Source of the DNA: Planctomycetaceae bacterium
GTDB taxonomy: Bacteria > Planctomycetota > PLA2
Length of the DNA stretch: 48,417 bases
NCBI GenBank assembly: GCA_011525755.1
Contig: WYBS01000110.1
Location: 1 to 48,417 of the forward strand
Reading direction: 5' to 3'
Shown here: piece after piece, positions 22,768 to 30,514 of the stretch
How the letters are laid out: each line of letters opens with the position of its first letter
Numbering within the stretch: position 1 is the first letter of the stretch
Program-made: the position numbers and the translations under genes
The notes under the pieces: model-generated
Seen by the model: the letters and a program-made list of their open reading frames with translations, nothing else
Database searches by the model: none
Told to the model about the DNA's origin: nothing

Positions 22768-23118
22768 ATGACGGGTGATGTTTCCTCCTCCTCACGCTCC
22801 GGCGCGGCCTCAGACCCCGACGATTTCGACGGCAAGACGGTGACCAAGAAGGAGTTGGTGAGCCGGATCGCCGACCGCACCGGGCAGACCAAGGTCATCA
22901 CGAAGGACATCATCCAGATGTTCCTCGACGAGATCATCACGGAGCTCGGCAAGGGCAACCGGCTGGAGTTCCGGGAATTCGGGGTCTTCGAGATCAAGGA
23001 GCGGGCCGCCCGGAAGGCACAGAATCCGCGGACGCTCGAGAAGGTCGAGGTCCCGAAGAAGAAGGTCGTGAAGTTCAAGGTCGGCCGGATGATGAAGGAG
23101 CGGGTCGGGATCACGTAG
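22768..23118 (+). CDS. HU/IHF-family DNA-binding protein with acidic N-terminal extension
   Basis: The 116-residue protein has the HU fold from about residue 23: VTKKELVSRIADRTGQTKV, then IIQMFLDEIITELGKGNRL, EFREFGVFEIKERAARKAQN and P. at the DNA-binding arm. HU-type proteins bend and compact DNA. The first 22 residues (Ser/Asp-rich) are an extra acidic tail not found in typical 90-residue HU. The arm reads ARKAQNPRTLEKVEVPKK, close to IHF-like proteins. Start ATG 22768 fits the frame. It has its own promoter and a leader with a possible short upstream ORF. Confidence 0.93.
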   Translation: MTGDVSSSSRSGAASDPDDFDGKTVTKKELVSRIADRTGQTKVITKDIIQMFLDEIITELGKGNRLEFREFGVFEIKERAARKAQNPRTLEKVEVPKKKVVKFKVGRMMKERVGIT

Positions 23119-23131
23119 CCCCGGTCCCGGT

Positions 23132-23148
23132 CCCCCCGCGCCCCCCCC
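23132..23148. repeat. Dispersed G/C-run repeat, GCG type
   Basis: CCCCCCGCGCCCCCCCC lies 13 bases after the HU stop codon, between HU and the next gene. Confidence 0.6.
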
Positions 23149-23184
23149 GCCCGGACCCGCGCCGTACGCCGCCCGGCGCGCGTT

Positions 23185-23190
23185 TACAAT
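23185..23190 (+). promoter_or_regulatory. -10-like box TACAAT before the zinc-ribbon/HEAT gene (leaderless)
   Basis: TTACAATCCTCG matches the promoter at 18543 exactly; both are also preceded by a GTACGCCGCCC stretch. The box ends 6 bases before the ATG at 23197. Confidence 0.5.
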
Positions 23191-23196
23191 CCTCGT

Positions 23197-24309
23197 ATGA
23201 CCCCCGAGGCGGCCCCCGGATCCGAGGCGATCGAGCTCCACTTCTGTCGCAGGTGCGGCATCTCGATTCCCCAGGCGGACATCGAGTCCCACCGCGCGCG
23301 CGCCGTCCCGGGCGGGTTCCTGTGCGACGCCTGCGTGCTCGACGCGCCCGTCGCCGCGACCCGGCCCGCGGCGCCTGCCCTGGCGCCGGCGCCCGCCCAG
23401 GGATCGCGCGTCCTCGTCCTCGTGGCGCTCCTCTACGTCGTCGGCGTGACGACCTTCCTCCTCGTCCGCGAGCTGACGCGGCCGCCGCAGCAGCAGCTGC
23501 GCGGCGACCTCCTGTCGGCGCGCGACCTCGAGCCGCTCGAGCGCAAGCTCGATGCGCTCGACCAGCAGACCCGCGGGGCCCTTTCCGATCTCAAGGGCAA
23601 CGACGAGCGGCAGCGGGGGGACGTCAACGCGCTGAGTCTCGCGGTCAACGCGCTCACCGAGGACTCCACGCGGGCGGGGCGCGATCTGCGGGCGAGGCTC
23701 GACGACCTCGAGGCGGTGGCGAAGGCGATCGCGAACCGCACGCAGCTCGTGCGCGACGAGGTGGAGGCGGCGCGGAACGAGCTCCGTCAGCTGCGCGGGG
23801 AGGCCCCTGCCGCGAAGCCGCCGCCGGAGCCCCTCCCGCCGGTCGAGATGCCGCCGCAGCGGTCGGCCGAGGAGATCGAGCGGGAACGGCTCGTCGCGGA
23901 ATACATCGGGAAGCTCGCCGACAAGAAAACGCCCAACACGACGCGCTACAACGCCGCGGTGTCGCTCGGCGACCTGCGCCATCCGACCGCGATCCCCGCG
24001 CTCGTGGACGCGCTCGAGAACGACCCCTACGACCTCGTGTGCCGCGCCGCGGCGTGGTCGCTCGGCATGTACGGCAAGGATGCCGTATCCGCCATCCCCG
24101 CGCTGATCCGGCAGCTCGGCGGCAAGGACGGCACCGTGGGCTACATGTGCGACCGCGCGCTCGGCGAGATCACCAAGGCGGCCACGGGGACCGCGGTCAG
24201 CTTCGGGTTCGACTCGAACGCGAACCAGCGTCAGCGCCGGACGGTCCAGAAGAAGTGGGAGGACTGGTGGGAGGAGAACAAGGGGAAGCTCCTGCCCGGA
24301 GCCGAGTAG
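23197..24309 (+). CDS. Membrane protein with N-terminal zinc ribbon, coiled coil and HEAT repeats
   Basis: The 370-residue product has a zinc ribbon (CRRC at 17-20, CDAC at 43-46). A transmembrane helix (VLVLVALLYVVGVTTFLLV, about 70-90) is followed by a coiled coil (about 105-200), a Pro-rich hinge, and two or three HEAT repeats (AAVSLGDLRHPTAIPALVDA, AWSLGMYGKDAVSAIPALI). It ends in a Trp motif (KKWEDWWEENKGK). The layout suggests a cytoplasmic zinc ribbon linked to an extracytoplasmic scaffold. No enzyme motif is visible. Its 3' end overlaps the convergent gene by 113 bases. Confidence 0.75.
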   Translation: MTPEAAPGSEAIELHFCRRCGISIPQADIESHRARAVPGGFLCDACVLDAPVAATRPAAPALAPAPAQGSRVLVLVALLYVVGVTTFLLVRELTRPPQQQLRGDLLSARDLEPLERKLDALDQQTRGALSDLKGNDERQRGDVNALSLAVNALTEDSTRAGRDLRARLDDLEAVAKAIANRTQLVRDEVEAARNELRQLRGEAPAAKPPPEPLPPVEMPPQRSAEEIERERLVAEYIGKLADKKTPNTTRYNAAVSLGDLRHPTAIPALVDALENDPYDLVCRAAAWSLGMYGKDAVSAIPALIRQLGGKDGTVGYMCDRALGEITKAATGTAVSFGFDSNANQRQRRTVQKKWEDWWEENKGKLLPGAE

Positions 24310-24784
24310 CGTAGGCGTCGCCTTCGAACTCGCGCAGGAGCCGGTCGAGCGCGGGCGTCTTCCCGCTCCCTCGCTGGACCTCGAGGAAGGCGGCGACGGA
24401 GAGCACGTCCCGGAGGTCCCCGGCGGCCGCGTGCCCGAGCCGGCGGCGGTACTGGTCGTCGAGGAGGCGGAGGGCGCGCCGGGAGGGGAGGAGTGCCTCG
24501 AGGTCCAGCCGGAGGGTCTTGCCTTCCGGCAGGTTCCGGTACGCCTCCCGCAGGAGGAAGGCCGCCTCCTTGGGGGCGCGCCCCTCGGCGGCGGCGGCAA
24601 GCCCCATGAACGCGAGGGGGACGGGCTCCCCGGGCGCCTGCAGCAGGCTCTCGCCGAAGGCGCGCCGCGCGGGTCCGAAGAAGCCCCGGCGCAGGTACGC
24701 GACGCCGACCTCGAAGTACCCGTCGGCGTCCTCCGCCGTCGCCGCGGCGGCGGCGAGGAGCAGGAGGAGCGCCCGCCGGCCCAT
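24197..24784 (-). CDS. Exported TPR-like protein, 3' end overlapping the convergent gene
   Basis: The 195-residue product has a signal peptide (GRRALLLLLAAAAATA) and TPR-like helices (FEVGVAYLRRGFFGPARRAF, then a second pair near residue 60). From about residue 155 the sequence turns to Ser/Pro/Thr-rich text where it runs opposite the coding sequence of the zinc-ribbon/HEAT gene. This tail looks like non-selected read-through, so the natural stop may have been lost. TAGCAT ends 7 bases before the ATG at 24784. Function unknown. Confidence 0.6.
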   Translation of the reverse strand: MGRRALLLLLAAAAATAEDADGYFEVGVAYLRRGFFGPARRAFGESLLQAPGEPVPLAFMGLAAAAEGRAPKEAAFLLREAYRNLPEGKTLRLDLEALLPSRRALRLLDDQYRRRLGHAAAGDLRDVLSVAAFLEVQRGSGKTPALDRLLREFEGDAYATRLRAGASPCSPPTSPPTSSGPSGADAGSRSSRTRS

Positions 24785-24791
24785 GCGCTCC

Positions 24792-24797
24792 ATGCTA
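24792..24797 (-). promoter_or_regulatory. -10-like box TAGCAT before the TPR-like gene (leaderless)
   Basis: TAGCAT on the minus strand ends 7 bases before the ATG at 24784 and overlaps an upstream in-frame ATG, which argues for the shorter protein. Confidence 0.4.
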
Positions 24798-24912
24798 CCG
24801 CGCATCGCGCCCGCGAGCCGGGAACGGGGCCAAAGTCCCGTGCGGAAGCGCGCACGCCCTGGCCGATCAGCGGCGGGCGAAGCCCGTCCCCTGCATCGGC
24901 CCGAATCCGGGT

Positions 24913-26016
24913 TCAAATCGACTTCTCGTAGAGGCGCCACCGCTTGTAGGGCGTCAAGTTGTAGAGCCCGAGGCCGTTCAGGAGCGCCTTGTTGTCCGCG
25001 AGTACCCAGGAGGCCTCGCACCACGGGTAGCGGCCGCCGATCGCGGCGAAGCTCTCGGAGAGGAGCAGCGCCTCGATGCCGCGCACGCGGTATCCGGGCA
25101 GGACGCCGAGCGCGACCACGCGGCACCGGCCGCAGCGCTTCGCGCGAAGGAGGCGCAGCCAGCCCCACGGCAGGAGATGCCCGCGGCTCGCCTTGGCCGC
25201 GACGTTCAGGTCGGGAAGCGCGAGCAGGAACCCGACCGGCTTCCCGTCCGCCTCGGCGATCCGCACGAGGTCGGGATCGAGCACCGCCCTCAGGTCCTTC
25301 GCCTTGAAGAGGAACTCCTCGCGCCCCACGGGGACGTGGCCCCAGTTGTCGTCCCACGCCGCGTTGTAGATCTGCCGTGCGACGTCCACCTCCTCCTCGA
25401 AGCGGGAGAGGTCGAGCGGGCGGGCGACGATGCCCTGCCGCTTCGCGCGATCGGCGAACCGCCGGGCGCGCTCGGGGCCCTGGAACTCGAGCGGCCCCGA
25501 GAGGCCGAGGAGGTCCTGCGCCCCCCGGAACCCCCCTGCCTCCCAGAGCCCGGGCACGTGCGGCGGGTTCCACACGGTGTCCACGACCGGGGGCGTGTCG
25601 AACCCGTCGACGAGCACTCCCGCCGTGTCGTGGATCGAGTAGTTGAGCGGCCCGCGCACGCGCTCGCAGCCGCGCTCGCGGAGCCATGCCTCCGCGGCCC
25701 CGAAGAGCGCCGTCGCGGCCGCCGGGTCGTCCGCGCAGTCGAAGAACCCGACGACGCCGCAGCCCCTGGCGCGCGCGTCGAGGTCCTTGTCCACGCAGGC
25801 GCCGATGCGGCCCCTGGGCTCGCCGCCCTCGAGGAGGATCCACTCCTGCGCCTCGGCGTGGCGCCAGAAGGGGTTCTTCCGGCGGTCCATCACGGCGGCG
25901 AACGCCGGGTCGAGCATCGGGACGAAGGAGGCGTCGCCGCGGTAGAGCCGCGCCGGCAGGTCGCGGAAGAGGCGGAGGTCCCTTCGTCCCGCGACCGCGC
26001 GCAGGAGGAGCGTCAC
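24913..26016 (-). CDS. GNAT-fold acyltransferase, candidate bacterial ceramide synthase
   Basis: The 367-residue cytoplasmic protein resembles a large GNAT-like family: YRGDASFVPMLDPAF near 30, RKNPFWRHAEAQEW near 50, FFDCADDP near 92, RGPLNYSIHDTAGVLVDGFD near 120 and a second GNAT half with VALGVLPGYRVRGIEALLL near 290. Bacterial ceramide synthase in Caulobacter is, to my knowledge, a GNAT-type acyltransferase acting beside serine palmitoyltransferase. Here the GTG start overlaps the stop of the SPT-like gene, supporting such a role. Substrate assignment is inference. A variant G/C-run repeat (25521-25536) encodes GGFRG. Confidence 0.7.
   Translation of the reverse strand: MTLLLRAVAGRRDLRLFRDLPARLYRGDASFVPMLDPAFAAVMDRRKNPFWRHAEAQEWILLEGGEPRGRIGACVDKDLDARARGCGVVGFFDCADDPAAATALFGAAEAWLRERGCERVRGPLNYSIHDTAGVLVDGFDTPPVVDTVWNPPHVPGLWEAGGFRGAQDLLGLSGPLEFQGPERARRFADRAKRQGIVARPLDLSRFEEEVDVARQIYNAAWDDNWGHVPVGREEFLFKAKDLRAVLDPDLVRIAEADGKPVGFLLALPDLNVAAKASRGHLLPWGWLRLLRAKRCGRCRVVALGVLPGYRVRGIEALLLSESFAAIGGRYPWCEASWVLADNKALLNGLGLYNLTPYKRWRLYEKSI
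25521..25536. repeat. G/C-run repeat variant inside the GNAT-like gene
   Basis: CCCCCCGGAACCCCCC differs from the GGAG consensus at one base of the centre. It may be selected codons rather than a true copy. Confidence 0.35.
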
Positions 26017-27194
26017 CGGACGAGGTGCTGCTCGGCGAGGACCCGCGAGAAGATCGCGAGGCAGCGGTCGATCTGCTCGTGCGTGTGCGTCGCCATGTAG
26101 GACGTGCGCAGCATGCCCATGCCGGGCTGGACGGCGGGGGAGACGACGGCGTTGACGAACACCCCCTCCTCGAACAGCCGGCGCCAGGTCGCGAAGGTCT
26201 CGAAGTCGCCGCCGATGACGATCGGGAGGATCGCGCTCGGGTGCGAGTGCACCTCCACGCCCATCTTGCGCAGCCCGCTCCGGGCGTACTCGACGATGTC
26301 GCGGAGGCGCTCGATGTGCTGCGGCTCCGTGCGCATGACCTCGAGGGCCGCGAGCGCCGCCGCCGCGTTGCTCGGCGTCATCGCCGCGGAGAAGATCATC
26401 GGGCGGGCGGTGTACTTCACGAAGTCGATCACCTGCCGCTCGCCGGCGACGAACCCCCCGAGGCTGCCGAACGACTTCGAGAACGTCCCCGTGAGGAGCT
26501 CGACCTTGGTCCCGAAGTGCGACGCGGTGCCGCGCCCGCCCTCGCCGACGACCCCGATGCCGTGGGCGTCGTCGATGCAGAGCGCCGCGCCGTAGCGGTC
26601 TGCCAGCGCGCGCAGCCGGGGCAGGTCGACCATGTCGCCGAGCATGCTGAAGATGCCGTCGGCGACGATCAGCTTGCCCTTCCCCGCCGGCGACTCCGCG
26701 AGCAGGCGCTCGAGCTCGTCCAGGTCGTTGTGCCGGTACTTCTTGAGCGAGCCGTAGGAGAGCCGCGCCCCGTCGAAGATCGAGGCGTGGTTGTCCCGGT
26801 CGCAGAAGATCAGGTCGTTCTTGCCCGCGAGCACGCTCAGGACGCCGAGGTTCGTCTGGAACCCGGTGCTGAAGACGAGGGCCGCCTCCGTCCCGAAGAA
26901 GTCCGCGAGCGCCTCCTCGAGCCGGTGGTGGAGGTCGAGGGTCCCGTTCAGGAACCGGGAGCCGCTGCATCCCGTCCCGAAGTCCCGGACCGCCTTCAGG
27001 GCGGCCTCCTGCACGCGGGGGTGGTGGGTCAGGCCGAGGTAGTTGTTCGACCCGATCATCAGGACCCGGCGGCCCTCCATCGTCACCTCGGTCCCGTGGT
27101 CGGTCTCCGAGATGGCGTGGAAATAGGGCATCAGCCCGCGCGCGTGGACTTCCTCGGCGCGGTCGAACTTGCGGCACTTGTCGAAGAGGTTCAC
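26013..27194 (-). CDS. Serine palmitoyltransferase-like alpha-oxoamine synthase
   Basis: The 393-residue PLP enzyme belongs to the family of KBL, BioF, ALAS and SPT. Its N-terminus (NLFDKCRKFDRAEEVHARGL) and SNNYLGLTHHP, GTGCSGSRFLNGTLDLH, DNHASIFDGARLS, DDAHGIGVVG and FSKSFGSLGGF (PLP lysine near residue 240) are present. KYTARPMIFSAAM and YMATHTHEQ near the C-terminus fit bacterial serine palmitoyltransferases better than KBL or BioF. The reaction would join serine and palmitoyl-thioester to 3-ketosphinganine. The start is GTG. No bio or tdh genes are nearby; a GNAT acyltransferase follows and an epimerase-like reductase is divergent. Confidence 0.8.
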   Translation of the reverse strand: MNLFDKCRKFDRAEEVHARGLMPYFHAISETDHGTEVTMEGRRVLMIGSNNYLGLTHHPRVQEAALKAVRDFGTGCSGSRFLNGTLDLHHRLEEALADFFGTEAALVFSTGFQTNLGVLSVLAGKNDLIFCDRDNHASIFDGARLSYGSLKKYRHNDLDELERLLAESPAGKGKLIVADGIFSMLGDMVDLPRLRALADRYGAALCIDDAHGIGVVGEGGRGTASHFGTKVELLTGTFSKSFGSLGGFVAGERQVIDFVKYTARPMIFSAAMTPSNAAAALAALEVMRTEPQHIERLRDIVEYARSGLRKMGVEVHSHPSAILPIVIGGDFETFATWRRLFEEGVFVNAVVSPAVQPGMGMLRTSYMATHTHEQIDRCLAIFSRVLAEQHLVR

Positions 27195-27211
27195 GCGCAG
27201 ATTGCCGGCAG

Positions 27212-27217
27212 ATTCTA
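27212..27217 (-). promoter_or_regulatory. -10-like box TAGAAT upstream of the SPT-like gene
   Basis: TAGAAT on the minus strand ends 17 bases before the GTG at 27194. It is 70 bp from the divergent TAGAAT at 27287. Confidence 0.4.
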
Positions 27218-27286
27218 CGGGAAATGGCCCCCCCTGAGCCGGCGAAGATCGAGCGTATTCCTATCGCCGGCCCCCCGGGGTGTCAA

Positions 27287-27292
27287 TAGAAT
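27287..27292 (+). promoter_or_regulatory. -10-like box TAGAAT upstream of the NAD(P)-dependent reductase gene
   Basis: TAGAAT precedes the TTG/ATG start region at 27329-27332 by about 36-39 bases. With the box at 27212-27217 it makes a divergent promoter region for the lipid cluster. Confidence 0.4.
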
Positions 27293-27331
27293 AGCCGCTC
27301 GTTCCAGAAGCGCGCGAACGCAAGTCCCTTG

Positions 27332-28333
27332 ATGACAAGGCCCAACGAACGAAGAGCCCTCGTCACGGGCGGCCACGGCTTCCTCGGCAGCCACCTCGTG
27401 GACCTGCTATTGGAACAGGGGTTCCGCGTCCGTTGTCTCCTCCGGCCCGGCAGGCCGGAGAGGGCCCTCGGTGGCCGCCCCGTCGAGGTGGCGCGCGGCG
27501 ACCTGCGCGGCAAGGAGGGGCTCGCGGAGGCCGTCCAAGGGGTGGACGTCGTCTTCCACGTCGCCGGGCTCATCGCGGCAAGGTCCCCGGTGGAGTTCCG
27601 GGAGGTCAACGCGGGGGGGGCGGCGCGCCTCGCGGCCGCCGTCGCCGAGCACGCGCCCGCCGTCCGGCGCTTCGTCCTCGTCTCCAGCCAGGCCGCGGCG
27701 GGGCCGAGCGCCGACGGACGCCCGGTCACGGAGGACCTGCCCCCGCACCCCCTGACCCACTACGGCCGGAGCAAGCTCCTCGGCGAGGAGGCCGTGAGAG
27801 CCGCGAGGATCCCGTTCTCGATCCTCCGGCCCCCTGCCATCTACGGGCCGAGGGACCTCGCGCTCCTGCCTTTCTTCCGCCTCGCCTCGAAGGGCATCGC
27901 GCCGGGGCTCGAGGGACCCGGACGGCGCTTCAATCTCCTCCACGCGCGGGATGTTGCCCGGGGCATCCTGCTGGCAGCGGAGGCGGAGGGGGCGCGGGGG
28001 AGGACCTACTTCCTGTCGGACGGGGCAGGGTACGGCTACCCGGAGATCGCGCGGAGCATGGGGGCCGCCCTCGGGCGGAGGCCGAGGCGGATCCCGCTGC
28101 CCGACTTCCTGCTCGATCTCGCGGCGGCCTTTTCGGACGAGGTCATGGGGATGCTCGGCCGCGCGCCGGTCTTTTCCCGCGACAAGGCGAGGGAGCTCAA
28201 GGCGCGGCTCTGGCTCTGCTCCGCGGCGCGGGCGGAGGAGGAGCTCGGTTGGCGGCCGCTCGTACCGCTCGACGACGGGATCCGCGAAACCGCCGAATGG
28301 TACGAACGAAACGGGCTCTTGTGCCGGCGCTAG
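27332..28333 (+). CDS. Extended-SDR NAD(P)-dependent epimerase/reductase, candidate ceramide reductase
   Basis: The 333-residue protein has the extended short-chain dehydrogenase features: TGGHGFLGSHL (dinucleotide-binding glycines) near residue 12, FHVAGL near 73, LVSSQAAAG (catalytic serine region) near 117, YGRSK (Tyr-x3-Lys) near 145 and RPPAIYGPRD near 166. Such proteins are often called NAD-dependent epimerases. In Caulobacter a protein of this annotation reduces the ketone during ceramide synthesis. The divergent pairing with SPT-like and GNAT-like genes makes that role plausible, but sugar epimerase or dihydroflavonol-like reductase cannot be excluded. The ATG 27332 is preferred over a TTG at 27329. 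Confidence 0.75.
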   Translation: MTRPNERRALVTGGHGFLGSHLVDLLLEQGFRVRCLLRPGRPERALGGRPVEVARGDLRGKEGLAEAVQGVDVVFHVAGLIAARSPVEFREVNAGGAARLAAAVAEHAPAVRRFVLVSSQAAAGPSADGRPVTEDLPPHPLTHYGRSKLLGEEAVRAARIPFSILRPPAIYGPRDLALLPFFRLASKGIAPGLEGPGRRFNLLHARDVARGILLAAEAEGARGRTYFLSDGAGYGYPEIARSMGAALGRRPRRIPLPDFLLDLAAAFSDEVMGMLGRAPVFSRDKARELKARLWLCSAARAEEELGWRPLVPLDDGIRETAEWYERNGLLCRR

Positions 28334-28374
28334 CGGGGAGCCGAACCTCTTCCGTGGGCCCCGCCTCCATTATC

Positions 28375-28830
28375 ATGCCTCGCGTCTTGGCGTTCCGGAG
28401 CCGTTCGAACCTCCTCTGGGGGCTTCTGCCCGCATGGATCGCCGTGGCGGGGTGCCGGGGCGTGGAGACCCGAGCGGAGTATCCGCAGGACCTCTACCAC
28501 CCCGACTACGTGAAGCGGAGCAAGGCGGTGGCGACGTTCGCGGAGCGGAAGGACAAGGAGCAGCTTCCGGAGGCCTTCCGCCTCCTCCTCGACGACGACG
28601 CGCAGATCCGGCTCGTGGCCTACGGGGCGATCCGGGACCTCTCCCCGGGCGGCGAGGACTTCGGCTACCGGCCCTACCTCCCGAGCGACGTGCGGTTCGG
28701 GATCGTCACCCGCTGGCAGGCGTGGTGGTCGAGGAACGGCGGGATGCCGGTCGCGACGTCCGGCGGGGAGGTCCTGCCGGCGGCCGGAGCGGTCGAGGGG
28801 GCGGGGGGGCCGGAGGCGGCGCGTGGCTGA
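28375..28830 (+). CDS. Small HEAT-like lipoprotein ahead of the RsbW/STAS/Mla genes
   Basis: The 151-residue product has a lipoprotein signal (AWIAVAGC). It then has one or two HEAT-like helical repeats (SKAVATFAERKDKEQLPEAF, DAQIRLVAYGAIRDLS) and a Trp motif (RWQAWWSRNGG) like that of the 23197 gene. The Gly/Ala-rich tail is low complexity. TATCAT overlaps the ATG, so the true start could be slightly downstream at a TTG. Its stop overlaps the next gene by 8 bases. No function is known; it may be the first gene of the Mla operon. Confidence 0.65.
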   Translation: MPRVLAFRSRSNLLWGLLPAWIAVAGCRGVETRAEYPQDLYHPDYVKRSKAVATFAERKDKEQLPEAFRLLLDDDAQIRLVAYGAIRDLSPGGEDFGYRPYLPSDVRFGIVTRWQAWWSRNGGMPVATSGGEVLPAAGAVEGAGGPEAARG

Positions 28831-29275
28831 CCGCGGGCGGGGGATTCGCGTCACCATCCCGTCGGATGTCAGCTACCTTGAGCCGATACGGACGCTCATC
28901 CAGGAGATCGCGTCGCTGGCAGGGCTTCCGCGCGAAGCCGTGAACGAGGTCGAGCTGGCGGTCACCGAGGGGTGCGCGAACGTCATCCGGCACTGCTACT
29001 GCAACTCGGACCGCGAGCGGATCGATCTCTCGTTCGCGTTCGCGGACGACTTCTTCGAGGTGCGTATCGACGACTACGGGAAGTTCGTGGATCCTTCGCG
29101 GATCAAGAGCCGGCCGCTCGACGACGTGCGGCCCGGAGGACTGGGCGTGCACCTGATGCGAAAGGTGATGGACGAGGTGACCTACACGAAGAACCGCTGG
29201 GGAGGGACGAGCCTGACGATGCGGAAGCGGCTCGCGCGCCCCGGGGAGCCGAGGAAGGACCGGAGTGGACGATGA
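28823..29275 (+). CDS. RsbW-like anti-sigma factor/serine kinase (HATPase_c)
   Basis: The 150-residue protein has the GHKL ATP-binding motifs of RsbW/SpoIIAB. The N box is VNEVELAVTEGCANVIRH near residue 40-57, G1 is RIDDYGKFVD near 80 and G2 is GGLGVHLMRKVMDEV near 104. These kinases phosphorylate a STAS antagonist and bind a sigma factor or another partner. The GTG start overlaps the upstream gene and the stop overlaps the STAS gene (ATGA), so kinase and substrate are co-translated. No sigma factor or PP2C phosphatase is in the window. Confidence 0.87.
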   Translation: MADRGRGIRVTIPSDVSYLEPIRTLIQEIASLAGLPREAVNEVELAVTEGCANVIRHCYCNSDRERIDLSFAFADDFFEVRIDDYGKFVDPSRIKSRPLDDVRPGGLGVHLMRKVMDEVTYTKNRWGGTSLTMRKRLARPGEPRKDRSGR

Positions 29276-29607
29276 CGATTCAGGTGAAACGCGAGGCGCT
29301 TCCCGACGCGACCGTGGTCTCGATCAGCGGGAGCGTGGACATCTACTCCTCCCCGGAGCTGCGCGGGGAGCTGAAGGTGGCGCTCGACGGCAAGGTGAGA
29401 AAGCTCGTCATCGACATGGACGGCGTCTCGTTCGTCGATTCGTCCGGGCTCGCGACGCTCATCGAGGCCCTCCAGAAGGTCCAGGCCTACTCCGGGAAGC
29501 TCCTGCTCTGCAACCTGTCGGCCAAGGTCCTGGGCGTGTTCCAGCTCGCGAATCTCGATCGCATCTTCCAGATCCGCGAGACGCGCGAGGCCGCGCTCGA
29601 GGGGTAG
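29272..29607 (+). CDS. STAS-domain anti-anti-sigma factor (SpoIIAA/RsbV-like; possible MlaB role)
   Basis: The 111-residue STAS protein has GSVDIYSSPELRGEL near residue 18 and FVDSSGLATLIEA near 54. In the latter DSSG carries the serine phosphorylated in SpoIIAA/RsbV. It probably partners with the RsbW-like kinase just upstream. Because mlaE follows, it could instead, or also, act as MlaB, the STAS subunit of the Mla ABC transporter. The two roles cannot be separated from the sequence. Confidence 0.87.
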   Translation: MTIQVKREALPDATVVSISGSVDIYSSPELRGELKVALDGKVRKLVIDMDGVSFVDSSGLATLIEALQKVQAYSGKLLLCNLSAKVLGVFQLANLDRIFQIRETREAALEG

Positions 29608-29717
29608 CCCGATGAATCCTGCGGGGCGAAGCGCGAGGCCGTGACGCGGATGCGGGGCGGGACTCCCGGGGCGGAAGGCCCCTCGGCGCACGCGCGGCCC
29701 GGGCGGGGGGGTGCCGC

Positions 29718-30506
29718 GTGAGGACGATCACGGCGCTCGGCCGCTCGGGGCTCGAGATCTTCTGGTTCGTCCTCGGCTGCCTCCGGCTCTTCCTCGACTT
29801 CCTCTACTGGCTCGTGATCGGGCCCCTCAAGGGGTTCCGGGTCCGCATGCACGAGACGGCGAGGCAGGCCGTGCGCATGGGGGTCAACTCGATCCCGATC
29901 GTATTCCTCGTCAACTTCTTCGTCGGCGTGACGCTGGCGGTCACCGTCGCCGACATCCTCAAGATCTTCGGCGCGGTCGAGTACACCGCGAGCGTCATGG
30001 GGGTCGGCTTCTGGCGCGAGCTCTCGCCGCTGCTCACGGCGATCATCATGTCGGGCTTCGCGGGCGCGTCGCTCGCGGCCGAGATCGGGACGATGAAGGT
30101 CGGGGAGGAGCTGATGGCGCTCGAGGCCTCCGCCCTGAACCCCATCCGGTTCCTCTGCGTCCCGAGGCTCCTCGCGGTGATCGTGATGGTCCCGATCGTC
30201 ACGCTCCTCGGCAACATCTTCGGGATCTACGGCGGCTACCTCGTCTACTACGCCATGCTCGACCTCTCCTGGGCGCAGTTCTACGACAAGATGCTCGACG
30301 CGATGAAGGTGAAGGACGTCTGGGTCGGCGGCATGAAGAGCGCGATCTTCGGCGGCATCGTCGGCCTCGTCGGCCTCGCGCAGGGGCTGCAGGTCTCCGG
30401 CGGCGCCGAGGGGGTCGGGCGCGCGACCACGAACGCGGTCGTCTACTCGATCATCCTGATCATCGTCGCGGACTGCATCATCACCGTGGCCCTCTACATC
30501 GTCTGA
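29718..30506 (+). CDS. mlaE: MlaE/YrbE-type ABC permease
   Basis: The 262-residue inner-membrane permease matches the MlaE family: SIPIVFLVNFFVGVTLAV near residue 58, RELSPLLTAIIMSGFAGAS and AAEIGTMKVGEE near 107-130, and ALNPIRFLCVPRLLAVI. It should move phospholipids between inner and outer membranes with MlaF and MlaD. The GTG start has no strong Shine-Dalgarno. A 110-base gap with a G-run follows the STAS gene. Together with the next two genes it forms an mlaEFD set lacking mlaC. Confidence 0.93.
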   Translation: MRTITALGRSGLEIFWFVLGCLRLFLDFLYWLVIGPLKGFRVRMHETARQAVRMGVNSIPIVFLVNFFVGVTLAVTVADILKIFGAVEYTASVMGVGFWRELSPLLTAIIMSGFAGASLAAEIGTMKVGEELMALEASALNPIRFLCVPRLLAVIVMVPIVTLLGNIFGIYGGYLVYYAMLDLSWAQFYDKMLDAMKVKDVWVGGMKSAIFGGIVGLVGLAQGLQVSGGAEGVGRATTNAVVYSIILIIVADCIITVALYIV

Positions 30507-30514
30507 CGGAGCAC

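Noticed and set aside
24905-24925. tRNA-like T-arm GGGTTCAAATCG
   Set aside because: There is no acceptor stem or anticodon arm around it, and it overlaps the 3' end of the GNAT-like gene.
26013-27194. Calling the oxoamine synthase KBL or BioF
   Set aside because: No tdh or bio neighbours, and the N-terminus and YMATHTHEQ region look more like bacterial SPT; this remains a judgement without a search.
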